Made by a program: the position numbers and the translations under genes. Shown here piece by piece: positions 42,936-53,251 of a stretch of DNA of 64,000 bases. Position 1 is the first letter of the stretch; each line of letters starts with the position of its first letter. This DNA is from Entophlyctis helioformis (Eukaryota; Chytridiomycota; Chytridiomycetes; Chytridiales; Chytriomycetaceae): NCBI GenBank assembly GCA_025526915.1, contig JAHLKH010000067.1, forward strand, positions 1 to 64,000, read 5' to 3'. The notes beneath the pieces were generated by a model that searched no databases, was not told the origin of the DNA, and was given only the letters and a program-made list of their open reading frames with translations.

Positions 42936-44311
42936 CTAGCGGATCGTCATCGGGAACTGCATTACATATCAACAGCATGGTGGTCAGAAAAGGACGTATG
43001 GACATAAAATGAACGCGTGCAAAGACAACATGTTGGCCATGCATGCATACCTTCGACGGTGATCTGCCAAGGCCAAAAGGCGAGAAACGGGGGGTAGACG
43101 CAAGGGCGGTGCGCGCGACGCGAGCTCTGTGCGGAGTCCAGTCGGCAGCGAGGGCGGGGCTATAAAGGTATGGGTTGTTGACGAAGTTGGGCCCGGCCGC
43201 GCTCCTTGTGGGAGTCTCGCGGGCAGCGGAGGTGGCATGGGCGGGAGTGGCGGTGGCGGTGGCGGTGGCTAAAGGGGCAACACGCGGCTGCTGCTGCTGC
43301 GTCTGCTGCTGCTGCGTCTGCTGCTGCTGCGTCTGCTGCTGCTGCGTCTGCTGCTGCTGCTGCGTCTGCTGCTGCTGCGTCTGCGTCTGCGTCTGCTTCG
43401 CCTGCTTCGCCTGCTGCCGTGCGCGTTCATCTGCATATACAGCTTCTTTCATAGCCTCGAAGAGCTCGGCCTCAGCTCTACGAGCGAGTCGGACAGAGAT
43501 GGGTACATCCGGAATGTATCGGTCCGTGTAGACAATGCGCTCGGCCGCGCTCGATGTAGGAGTGCCGCGGGCACCGTAGGGTCTGTTATGAGGGTAGAAG
43601 CTATCGTCGTAAATGCGCTTGGCCGGGCTCCTTGTGGGAGTGCCGCGGGCAGCGTAGGGTCTGTTATGAGGGTAGAAGCTATCGTCGTAAATGCGCTTGG
43701 CCGGGCTCCTTGTGGGAGTCTCGCGGGCAGCGGAGGTGGCAGGGGCCGGAGTGGCGACAGAGGTGGCAGCGGGGGCAGCGGGGGCAGCCAGCGGTGCGGG
43801 CAGTGGTGAGGGCAGCCAGCGCGTCTGTCCGCGTGCGCTTGGGGGTGACTCGAATATCTTCCTCCTCGCGCACCTTACGCTTGGCCTCGATCATCGTGGG
43901 AGTTTCGTGGGCAGCGAGGGTGGCAGTGGCGGGCGTCGGGTTGGCAAGAGTGGCTGATTCGGCACGGATGGCTGATCGGCAGGTGCGGCTGAGTCTACAG
44001 GTGGCAGGTGCAGCGACGGCAGCGACGGCAGCGACGGAAGCGTTGCAGGGCGGCGGCGCGAAGAGTCGGTGGGTGCGCACCGGCCAGTCGCGTCCTTGTC
44101 CGCCGTCGCTTGCCGCATCCTCCTTGATCCGCAGCGGGCCAGCGCTTGGGCCGCGCAGCTCTTTCAGCGGGCGTGGGGCAGCGGCGGCCGTGGTGGCAGC
44201 AGGGGCAGCGGGGGCGGGCTTGCGCTGGGCGATGGTGCTTGCCCGGAGCATGCGGGTAGGGGCGGCTGCTGCAGCTGCAAGCCGGCGGGTCTGGCTGCGG
44301 GTTGCAACCAT
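42936..44311 (-). CDS. low-complexity basic protein with Q tracts and a 26-residue repeat
   Basis: Starts MVATRSQTRRLAAAAAAP, followed by Ala/Pro/Arg-rich sequence with KRKVREEEDIRVTPKRTRTD, a likely nuclear-localisation segment. Next come two copies of TPTRSPAKRIYDDSFYPHNR plus PYAARG, a related third copy, a helical stretch (RRAEAELFEAMKEAVYADER), a Gln/Thr tract and a tail ending SPSK-FPMTIR after an intron whose donor is gtatgc. SP/TP sites suggest cyclin-dependent phosphorylation. A one-base frame change near 43795 separates the first third from the repeats. I do not recognise the family. A role on chromatin or in the nucleus is inference from composition. Confidence 0.55.
43288..43400 (+). 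repeat. (ctgctgctgcgt)n tract coding for QQQT repeats
   Basis: Tandem ctg/cgt units; on the minus strand they encode QQQT and QT repeats of the protein at 42936-44311. Likely length-variable. Confidence 0.8.
43577..43735 (-). repeat. 78-base tandem repeat inside the coding region
   Basis: Two near-identical 78-base units (tagggtctgttatgagggta onward, at 43577 and 43655) encode 26-residue repeats with the core RSPAKRIYDDSFYPHNRPY. Phase is preserved. Confidence 0.8.
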
Positions 44312-44641
44312 GCCGCCAGCGATGTTGGAATGGCAGCGAGGAGAGGCAAGAGCCCCGCCTTGATAAAAGGAGCGGGGTGGCTCGTGTGTCGGTGCGTGCG
44401 ACACACGCGGATAGTGCCACTGGATGGCTCCGCTCGGTTTATGTTATCAAGCCTGCTCCGGCGCGTGCTGGGCGTGCTGGGCGTGCTGTCGATGCGCATC
44501 TGGATCTGCAGTCTGTTTTGCGACTCGCCGCAAGTGCCATCCAGATGAGAAGACAAAAGGGCCACCGAGACGGGCCACCGAGACGGGCCACCGAGGCGGG
44601 CAGCCCAGATGAGAAGACGAGGGGTGGCGGCTGTGCGTGGC
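44312..44641. other. intergenic region with small tandem repeats
   Basis: About 330 bases without a gene. It holds (cgtgctggg)3 near 44463-44490 and three copies of ggccaccgagac near 44559-44595. Confidence 0.5.
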
Positions 44642-44714
44642 TTGTGTTGGTGCTTGTGTTGGTGCTCGTGTTGGTGCTCGTGTTGGTGCTCGTGTTGGTG
44701 CTCGTGTTGGTGCT
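44642..44714 (+). repeat. 12-base minisatellite gtgttggtgctc
   Basis: About six units of gtgttggtgctc/gtgttggtgctt. The same tract has only two to three units in duplication copies 1 and 2, and it forms the left boundary of copy 3. Confidence 0.8.
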
Positions 44715-46547
44715 GGCTGCGTGCCGTGCTACCGTCATGCCGTGCTTCCGTCGTGCCCGTGCTACCGTTGTGCTTCCGTCTTGCTTCATGATCTGGCTTG
44801 GATCTCAGGCGCAGGCAACGACGTGCAGCAGAACGACGTGCAGCAGCCATCGATAGCGTGCCCAGGCCAAGGGAAGCAGGGCAGCAGCCAGCGGGGTCTC
44901 GAGGCCACGGCCCTGCTCGCCTTGAGCTCGCCCCGGGTGCGGCGGGCCGCCGGGTCCTTGCTCGGTGCCCAGGCGAGCGAGTCGAGCCGGCTTGGCTCGT
45001 GTGGCCCAGTGCCGGTTTCGCAGACAACGGGGCGGCTGCTGGCGGACCGGCCCGTGAGACGCACAGAGGGCCGCTGGTCCGTCCGTCGCATGCTCGCATG
45101 CTTGCGTGTGTGCGCGGGTTGTGCGCGAGCTGTGAGCGGGTTGTGCGTGCACGGGCCGTCCCCATGCACCTGCACAGCAGGCTGGCCAGCGAGCGTCGCC
45201 ATTGTCGTGTCGTTGTTTCGTTGTCGTCGTCGCGTCCATGCTCTTGTCCTGCGTGCGATGCTGACTGGCTCGAGCATGTGCTGCTTGCCAGCGGCTCTGG
45301 ATGACAGCCTGGCTCGTGTGGGCGGCTGTTCACACACTGGCTGTTCACACACTGGCTGTGTGCCACGGCCTGCCACTGACGTCGATCCGCACGCTAACCA
45401 CGCTCGGCCCGCCACTGACGCAGGTGCAGCAGGTGCAGCGGTGCAGACGGTGCAGACCGAAGCGAGCCGCTGACCCCAAGGCGCGACGTGACGCGACGCG
45501 GCTCGCTCGTGCTCGTGCTTGCTGCTGGTGCTTGCTGCTCAAGAGATCCAATAGCCAGGCCGGCGTTTGCAGTCGTGATTGCCCCATGGAGCGCACCTGT
45601 CTGCCATCGGGAGCCGGGCGGGTCTGGGTTGAGATCGGCTGCCCATTGCGGATTGCAGGGGCCGCACTCTGTGCTGCCAAAGGGAACGTGCACGGCTGCG
45701 AGCCAACGGACCGACTGGACCGTCCAACCAGCCTGCCCGCAGTCGACAGGCCAGAATCGCGCGTTTCGCCGTGGATGTGACCCCAGGAGTGAGTTTGGTA
45801 TGGCCGCAGGTGTCTGGGATGCGACAGGCTGACAGGCTGGCAGGTTGGAGGCTGACAGGTTGACAGGCCGAAAGAGGGTGCAGAGGCAAGTCGCTGCATG
45901 CTCTGGAGGCATGTGCTGTCAAGGGACGGTCAAGGCGGGAGTGTTGTTTGCGATCCCGATCAGGCAAGCAGACGGACGGCCGAGCGGCTGGATGGCTGGA
46001 TGGCTGGGTGGCATGGTCGCTGCCCATCAAGTTCCAGAGCGGCTGGGTGCACAAGGAGCGAGTGCCGCAGTACAGACTTGCTTGCGTGGGCAGACGTTTT
46101 GGCAGCAGCGGCGGCAGCGGAGGCTGTTTGTTTGTGTTGGTGTGGCTGCAACCAAAGGACGCTGGCGGTATGCATGCGCTCACTTGCCTGTGTGTGGTTG
46201 TGTGCTGCACAGACTGCCGCTGGGTCACTCGCCTTCTCGCTCTCTCGCTCCATCGCTCTGCCGGCACAGCTGCGGTGCACAGGCGCTGTGCACAGGTCCT
46301 GGTTGCATCGGAGCCTTGCGCCGCATTGCTGCTGCGGCTGGTTTCTGTCGCGCAAGCCAAGATCGCATCGAATGCCGGTGGATGTCAAGTGGATATTTGT
46401 GGATGTCAAGTGGATGCCAGGTGGATCGCATCTGCCTGGCCGCTTGCTGTTCTCCTGCATGCCCTCTGCTGACGATGGCCGGAGAGAGGGATGGTTGGAG
46501 CGGCAGATGAATGAACAAACGAACGGTCGAATGCCAAGCAGCAGCAG
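44650..46547 (-). repeat. segmental duplication, copy 3 (partial)
   Basis: Matches the reverse complement of 4592-6405 and, directly, 40350-42235. It lacks the duplicated gene. The right edge (agcagcagcaggt) lies 71 bases before the SKP1 start codon, so this copy forms the SKP1 upstream region. No gene is recognised in it. Confidence 0.85.
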
Positions 46548-46617
46548 GTCCAGCGCCCACCGCTGGAACCGAACGAACCATTTCGCGCCGGCTTGTCGCG
46601 CAACTCACAACGGCAGC

Positions 46618-47550
46618 ATGTCTGGCCTCATCAACCTGACCAGCCAGGACAACCAGTCGTACAAGGTCGACAAAAAGGTCGCCGAGCGCTCCATGCTGCT
46701 CAAGAACATGCTTGAGGACATCGGCGAGTCGCCCGAGATGCCCATCCCGCTACCCAACGTCGCTGGCAAGATTCTTGCCAAGGTCCGTGTGCCCGTCTCC
46801 CGCTGGCGTTGGTTGAGTGTCCGCTGCCGCATGCACAGCGAGCACGGCGAGCACGACGTCAACGACTGCTGTGTCTGCCGTGTGGGCATGGCTGACACTC
46901 GGACCACATGCTCTACATGAACGTGGTGCAACATACCGGCTATGTACCGCCTGCCCTCTCTCGCACTGTGTCTATCTGCCGCTCGCCGACCGGGGTTTGC
47001 CTTGCCCGCCGCTTGTGTCGTGCTCCTGATGGCCACGACCAATCCGGACCCGGCAACTCGCTGCAGGTCATCGAGTACTGCACGCACCACAAAGACGACC
47101 CGCCTGCACCGCTGTCGGACGACAATGACGAGTTCGAGTCGGGCCGCAGAAGGGCCGACGACATTGAGGAGTGGGACGCCGAGTTCATCAAGGTCGACAA
47201 CGACGAGCTGTTTGAGATTATTCTGGCGGCCAACTACATGGACATCAAGCCGCTGCTGGATCTCGGCTGCAAAGCCGTTGCCAACGTCATCAAGGGCAAG
47301 GTGAGTCTGGAGATCCGCGCTCTCTGTGGTGCGGTCCGTGTGCCTTGCTGACGGGCACCTCTCCGCAATGATACTGCCAGTCACCCGAGGAGATCCGCAC
47401 CATGTTCAACATCGAAAACGACTTTACGCCAGAAGAGGAGGAACAGATCAGGAGGTGGGTTTGCTGTTGGATCACGCTGTCGATGCATGTCCATGGGCAG
47501 GCCGCTCATCTATCTGCTGCAGAGAAAACGAGTGGGCGGCCGACTCTTGA
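46618..47550 (+). CDS. SKP1: SKP1, SCF ubiquitin ligase adaptor
   Basis: Skp1 bridges cullin-1 and F-box proteins in SCF ubiquitin ligases. Exons 46618-46782, 47067-47300, 47381-47454 and 47523-47550 give 166 residues, against 163 in human. Hallmarks: [83 protein letters not shown] and the end [10 protein letters not shown], so both the BTB/POZ fold and the F-box-binding C-terminal helices are complete. The first ATG is used because [11 protein letters not shown] begins the domain. The upstream DNA is copy 3 of the segmental duplication. It is convergent with the next gene, with 241 bases between them. Confidence 0.97.
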
Positions 47551-47791
47551 ACCTGCCACTGCGATGGGCATTTATTACTTGAAGGCATCTGTTCCGTTCT
47601 GCCAAGGATAATGAGACAGGTTTTAGCGTGCCACGCAGTCCAATGGCTTTCTATTAATGCACCCGCGACATGTCGTCGCTCAGTCTGTTGGAAACAACCG
47701 CTCTTCCTTGATGTGCTCAGCGACTCTGCCAACGGTCATGTAGATGGTCGTCAACTGCAGACAGCCAGTCGTGTGAGCATCGTTGTCTATA

Positions 47792-48719
47792 TCAGTTGTG
47801 GCTCAGATGGCGTGCTTTTACCAGCACCACGAGATACCCGACCAGCGTCCAGCTGAGAAGCCCATAGTCGGACAGAGACTGGCTGTAGTTGTTGAATATT
47901 TCGTTGCTGCATTTGGCCACGCCGTTGAGCTCTGTCCCACACCTCGCGTCAGTCTGCGACTCTGAGCGGGCTGTGTGTCGTCAAAGCAACTCACTGTACT
48001 GCACGCAGGATTCTGCCGATGACGCTACATTGACGACATTGTTGCAAACTGTCACAGCAGCATGAGCGTCCATTGCCAGATACAGCCGAGCTACAGCCAG
48101 AGGAGTAGTCCTACCCAGATTGCACTCGATGTTGATGCTGTAGTAGGACGAGCCGATGATTGTGTAGACGGCCAGCCCCACAAAACACACCAACGCCTGC
48201 GCAATCATAAACTGCGCACCATGGCATGAACGTGTTTAGTTTTACGGCCATGGTGAGTAGCCAGGCAATGCAACACGGCAGACTCACGCCAAAGTCGACC
48301 CAATGGACGTTGAACTCGAGCCAGGAGCCATACTTGACAGCAATGGGCGGAACGAGAGTCGACAAGTACCCCAGCGTGATAAGCACGTGTATGACTGGGA
48401 TAGCCACGACCCCGCCAAACGACTTTGGGATAAGGTAGATGGTCACTCCCGCCGCCACCTATGCCGCTCGTGAAGGTCAATGTGGGCACCACACGAGCGC
48501 GAGACGGCGTGTCGCACGAACCAGCTGCAGGACTTCGAGGCCAATAAGGACATCGGGCCGGGCCTCGATTTGCTCCTTGATGCTGGTCATGCTCATGAGG
48601 AGCTTGGTGAGTTTGGAGTTATCGTCTTGACGCTCTTGGCGTCGAATGTCGCTAAAGTGCGAGGCGCGGCGAGCAGCAAGGCTGGGGTCGACATGCGCCA
48701 GCGGCTTTGTCATGGACAT
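47792..48719 (-). CDS. uncharacterised multi-pass membrane protein
   Basis: Five exons (48719-48518, 48445-48288, from 48211, one near 48050, and one ending 47792) join in phase. The start MSMTKPLAHVDPSLAARRAS is followed by a charged coil (IRRQERQDDNSKLTKLL) and at least three hydrophobic helices: VVAIPVIHVLITLGYLSTLV, MIAQALVCFVGLAVYTIIG and LLSWTLVGYLVVLV. A Cys/Asn-containing loop (CVQYKLNGVAKCSNEIF) between the last two could be outside the membrane and disulphide-bonded. I do not recognise the family. It lies 121 bases downstream of the RPA2 stop on the same strand. Confidence 0.7.
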
Positions 48720-48840
48720 GGCCGTGTTGTTGTTGGTCGTTTGGGCAAGGTTGGCATGGACGCGTCATTCATTGACACACACAAAGAAACACAGCAAGAG
48801 TCGCAAGCCAAGCATTTGCAAGGAGAGCCGCAGGAACATA

Positions 48841-50530
48841 TCAAGCATCGCCGGTCGCCTTGAAATGCTCGTCGTCCAGTGTGCTATAGAGATGTCCTTC
48901 TTGGCAGAGCCAATCGACGGCATTGCTAGACTCAGCCAATCGAGCGGTCGTGCAAAGTCAGCAAAAAGGGACCAATACAGGCAGACGGAATGACGCACAG
49001 CGAGTCTGGCCGTGGCATGGCTTACCGGATATCTTGCTCAGAGGCAGTACCGCGCAGACGGAACGTAATGTCCTTGAGCGCGCCACCCTCGACATCATTC
49101 GGACAGGTACGAACAATGTGCAGGATCTGGCTCTGAAGGCTTGTGAACATGCCGTTGTTGTTGTTGTACATGCCCTGCTGGTGCATGCCGCCGCCCATGC
49201 CCATGTTGTTCATGCCCATGCCCATGCCTTGCTGGACGCCATATTGAGACGCCTGGCCATATCCAGCCTGCTGGCCATACCCAATGGGCTGCTGCTGCTG
49301 TTGCTGCTGCTGCATGATCATGCTGCCAGGCATACCGCCGCCCATTCCCATGCCCATGCCCATGCCACCGCCCATGCCCATGCCACCGCCCATGCCCATG
49401 TTGTTATTCATGCCCATGCCCATGCTCATGTTGCTGTTCATGCCCATCTGCGTCGAGCCAGGCATGTTGCCAGCGGCCTGGTTGGAAGCGGCGGGTGCTG
49501 GGAGTCCCTTGGTAAAGGCAGTGTGCACGAGCATGACTTCCAGGTTGTGGTAGGTGATCTCGTTGGCCGACAGCACTGGCCGGACCTTGTACACACTGAG
49601 CGTCCTCTTGTTGTTGAACACGCGCAGCTGGCCAAAGATTCGGACATACGATCCCTCGCTGCATCATTGCAGCAGAGCGACACAGCGACGGTGAGCGGCG
49701 TCAGTCTCGATACACGGCCAGAGACAGCCAGCCAGGTGGACAGACAGCCAAGACAATGCGAAGTGGATGCGTACACGACTTCTTCGCTGCGAGGCGATTC
49801 CTCGTCGTCATTGGCGTCAAAGAAGCGCTTGCACTCCATCACGCCCGTGCCATCGTCAATGACATAGACGCAGGAGGTCGACATGGTGGTGATGCTGTTG
49901 AGGCGGGCCACGACGGTGATCTGAGCAAGCTCCTGGCCATCGAGCAGGAACGGCGTGTCTGGCGCACGCTGAGTGGCGCTGTTGAGCAGGCGGATGGTGA
50001 CTGGCCGCATGGACTGGGTGGATCCAGTGCCCGAGCGCTGGTGTTGGCCATGCGAGGCACGGGCGAAGCGATGGCCAAGTGGGGGGCGAGTGCCAGGTTG
50101 GGCCAGGTTGGGCCAGTCAGTCAATCGGACACGAGGTTCGGACACGGCAAGGGAAGGGACAGACTTGCCTTGCCCTTCTCGGCTGGCGAGCCAGCGGCAG
50201 GCGAGGCAAAGGGGTTGCCCGCAGGCGACTGCATGAAGCCGCCTCCGCCAGCACCCGCACCAGCGCCGCCCTGCATGGCGCCAAAGCTGCCGCCGCCCGC
50301 TGCGGGATGGCCGCCCTGGCCGTACATGGCTCCCTGCCCTTGGTTCATGAACTGCTGCTGGCCGTTGGCGCTTTGCTGGCCGCCCTGCTGGCCGCTGTAG
50401 GCGTTGTACGAGCCATTGTAGCCGCCGTATGCTCCGCCTCCTGCAGCATCCCGCCAGCCAGTGGGTCAGTCGGCCTGTCTGACTGTATCTGTCGCAGCAC
50501 AGCGCATCTGTCCGGCCACGCACCCATCAT
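48841..50530 (-). CDS. RPA2: replication protein A 32-kDa subunit
   Basis: RPA2 is the middle subunit of the heterotrimeric ssDNA-binding complex. The first exon codes only MMG and is spliced to GGAYGGYNGSYNAYSGQQ, a Gly/Tyr/Gln-rich N-terminus. The OB fold follows: RPVTIRLLNSATQ, ITVVARLNSITTMSTSCVYV, DDGTGVMECKRF and GSYVRIFGQLRVFNNKRTLS. A Met/Gly-rich linker (49170-49440, repeats of MGMGGG) is much longer than usual. The winged-helix end is spliced to NAVDWLCQEGHLYSTLDDEH, the C-terminal domain that binds repair proteins. The model is unbroken apart from the unusual linker. Confidence 0.92.
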
Positions 50531-50585
50531 TGTTGAACGGTCAATCGTAGGGAAACTGATTCATTGGCACGAAAGCCAGCACGGC

Positions 50586-50898
50586 TCACTGCGATGCCTG
50601 CTGCGATGCCTGCTGCGGATCCTGCTGCGGATCATGGCGGTCTTGCTGGCTCTGCTTCTCCAGCCGCTCCAGCCGCTCCTGCCGCTCCTGCTCCTTGCGC
50701 TGCTTCTTGGCCGCCTGCGCAGACGCCCGCATGGCCTTGGACTCGACCTGCTTCTCGTCCACCGTGCCCCAGATGGTCACCAGGCCGACCAGGTACAGCC
50801 CAAACACGGTGGTCACGCCACGAGAGAACATCGTGGCCTTGCGTTTGGGCAGCGGCGTCGGCAGGATGGGCCTCTTGCGCTCTTCGGTGGGCGGAGCC

Positions 50899-50937
<39 letters not shown>

Positions 50938-51287
50938 GGTTGCTGTTGTTGCTGCTGTTGCTGCTGTGGTTGCTGTGAAGCAGACTCTTGTGCTGATGCG
51001 CTGAGGAGCCGAACGCAGGACAGGGACAGCGGGCCGCTGGGCCTGCTGCCTGCATGTGCATGTGCCTGTGCTCTCAGTGCCTGTGCATGTGCATGTGCAT
51101 GTGCATGTGCTCTCTGCACCACAGAGTGCATCCGTGTCCATGTGCTGGCGTGCATTTCAGTGTTGGCACGGAGCAAGGAGAGTGCAAGACGCTTCGCGTT
51201 GCTGACACCATAAACGTCTCCAGTGGCTGCTCTGTCTGCTGGTGCACCACTTGCGCCTGATGCAGCCGAGCGCATCGTGTCCCACAA
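50586..51287 (-). CDS. small Q-rich protein with one membrane segment, possibly mitochondrial
   Basis: A 233-residue frame. The N-terminus has Arg and Ala but few acids (NAKRLALSLLRANTEMHAST) and a His/Ala dipeptide repeat, and could act as a mitochondrial presequence. Then a long Gln run, a Pro/Lys segment (RKRPILPTPLPKRKATMF), one hydrophobic segment (VTTVFGLYLVGLVTIWG) and a charged coiled coil (AAKKQRKEQERQERLERLEK). The end is QQDPQQ repeats. The arrangement of one membrane helix with a basic coil resembles small mitochondrial assembly factors, but I do not recognise a family. An intron around the Gln run is possible. Confidence 0.5.
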
Positions 51288-51338
51288 ACAGCCGTGGTAC
51301 GAGGTATGGGTTGTATTGCAGATCTTGCGTCGCTCTCC

Positions 51339-53195
51339 TCAAGTCGTGTGGCTGGGGGCGTCTCTGGACTGTCCTGGGACCGGCTGGCAAGGCACGGTCC
51401 CCGCCCTGCTATAAAAGCGGCTCTCGATCAGCGACCGAGGCTCGTGCACCCACAGCGCGACGTCCTGCAGACCCAGATCAAACAGCGATCGCTCCACCCA
51501 TGCATTTGCCGTCACCGTCGTTGCCTTGAGCCGATCGCCCGTGCCAAAGATGTGCACGTTGTGCTCGCCAAACCGCGAGTGCTGCTTTGGTCGCTGCAGG
51601 AGCGATGCAAACCGCTCGGATGGCTCATTGGCCAGAACTCGGACGAGCCCGATCCCATGGCTGGCCCTCCACTCTCTCTCGGCAGGTCCAACGGTCGGCA
51701 ATGGCTGACCTGGCAGACCCGTCGGCGCTGCTGGTATGGCTTTCCTTGGCCGGGTGTCGACATAGCCTGCTGGATCCAGTGGCGTGCCTATCAGATCGTT
51801 CAGATCAAACAGCGACTGCGCTCGTGCTTGCTCGAACGGCCCGCCCATCCGATGCACTATAAGTGCAAACTTGTCAAAGGCTGCGCGCGTGGTGACAAGA
51901 TTGCGGCCTGCGAGGACGGCCGCCAGGATGGGAAGCAGCCGTTGCGAGGATTCGTTCTCGGCTTGCTCCTTGAGCTGCTCAACGTCGTACACGTCCATGG
52001 GAATGATCTCGAATCTGTGGCAAATGTCCGTCACAAGTGTGATGAGCGTCGTGGTGTCCAAGTTGAGCGTCTGAGTGAGAGCGGGGTGGACCAGCAGACG
52101 TTGATCTGCAGCACGTATTGCCGATACAGCCGATGCATCTGATGCATCCGGCGTATTTGGTATAGATCCGCCTATTGCAGATAGAGATCCTCCTTGTGCA
52201 GTAACTCCCAGTTGGTCAACGCCGCCGTTCAGCGATAGCCGCGTGAAAAGCGCCGCTGCCGCCGCCGGATCGTCGCTCGGCGGCGTTGCCGTTATGCCCA
52301 TTTCAACGACGATACCGATGGCGCGCAGGCTGTCGAGTATCCGGTCGTCGGGCAGATCCGATCCCAGAAACTTCATGACAACCGCCGGTGTCTGGTAGTG
52401 CACCGGGTTCTGCTTGGCAGCTGCTAGCAGCATATCCGCCTGGCGCACGATCGCAGGCTTCTTGCCCACCAGCTTCCCAGTCTCGCTCTTTCCGCTCCTG
52501 CCACGACGATCGCCTCCAGCACCGTCGCTGCCATCCTCGCCATCCGCGTCATCGTCGTCGTCGGAATCGTCATCGTCATCGTCATCGTCGTCTGAGCTGT
52601 CTTCAAAGTCGAGCTCGACACCGCTCATCTTGGATGCCTTGACCTTGATCCACCGCAGGCCACGGCCAGCAACCACGTCCACGCGCACAGATGCAGATCT
52701 CGTCCTGCCGCTCGCAGCGCCAGCCGCCACCTCGCCTCCGTGAACGCCGTCCGAGGTGGTCGGCTCAGGCATGAATCCAAAGACCTGAAAGACTTGCGAA
52801 ACAAACGGCTCGTTGCGGATGAGGCGGGCGACGGCGGACAGGTACGGCATGTTGGAGCACTTGACGTGCGCTGGACGGATGGTTGACGGCTGTGTGACCA
52901 GCTTCTCGAGGAAGCGGTGTTCGGCCTTGACCGACGCACGCAGCTTTGACAGCCCTTGAATGGCCTTCTTGTTGCGGCGGGCCTTGCACGAGTTGGACGG
53001 GTCGCCTGCCAGCTGCGCCAGAGGCTGCTGCTGCGGTGGCTTCTTCTGCTTGCTGCCTGCATTTGCGTTGCTGTTGTGCGACTGCAGCATGTCTATCTGT
53101 GCAAGCAGTGCCGTTGCAGACTCGTGCAGCCGTGTGGCCTCTGCCAGCAACTCTGCTGGGCTGGGCTCGTCGCCAGCATCGGACGCGTCGGGCAT
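51339..53195 (-). CDS. UPF0415 / C7orf25-like protein (DUF1308)
   Basis: A single-exon frame. Residues shared with human C7orf25 in order: KLRASVKAEHRFLEKL near the start, VFQVFGF, RVDVVAGRGLRWIKVKA, ADMLLAAAKQNPVHYQTP, LNLDTTTLITLVTDIC, then a long helical part, VHRMGGPFEQARA, IFGTGDRLKATTVTANAW and VHEPRSLIESR. The NLDTTTLI and FGTGD segments form the PIN-like C-terminal domain of the family. Molecular function is not established. A chytrid-type acidic insertion (poly Asp/Ser) lies after the first third. The start MPDASDAGDEPSP is chosen over an ATG 60 bases upstream, which would overlap the neighbour's stop. Confidence 0.85.
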   Translation of the reverse strand: MPDASDAGDEPSPAELLAEATRLHESATALLAQIDMLQSHNSNANAGSKQKKPPQQQPLAQLAGDPSNSCKARRNKKAIQGLSKLRASVKAEHRFLEKLVTQPSTIRPAHVKCSNMPYLSAVARLIRNEPFVSQVFQVFGFMPEPTTSDGVHGGEVAAGAASGRTRSASVRVDVVAGRGLRWIKVKASKMSGVELDFEDSSDDDDDDDDDSDDDDDADGEDGSDGAGGDRRGRSGKSETGKLVGKKPAIVRQADMLLAAAKQNPVHYQTPAVVMKFLGSDLPDDRILDSLRAIGIVVEMGITATPPSDDPAAAAALFTRLSLNGGVDQLGVTAQGGSLSAIGGSIPNTPDASDASAVSAIRAADQRLLVHPALTQTLNLDTTTLITLVTDICHRFEIIPMDVYDVEQLKEQAENESSQRLLPILAAVLAGRNLVTTRAAFDKFALIVHRMGGPFEQARAQSLFDLNDLIGTPLDPAGYVDTRPRKAIPAAPTGLPGQPLPTVGPAEREWRASHGIGLVRVLANEPSERFASLLQRPKQHSRFGEHNVHIFGTGDRLKATTVTANAWVERSLFDLGLQDVALWVHEPRSLIESRFYSRAGTVPCQPVPGQSRDAPSHTT

Positions 53196-53251
53196 GGAGG
53201 AAGCGACGCAAACGGCGGGGCAAACCGGCGGACATGCCTCGCTCAACGGCT

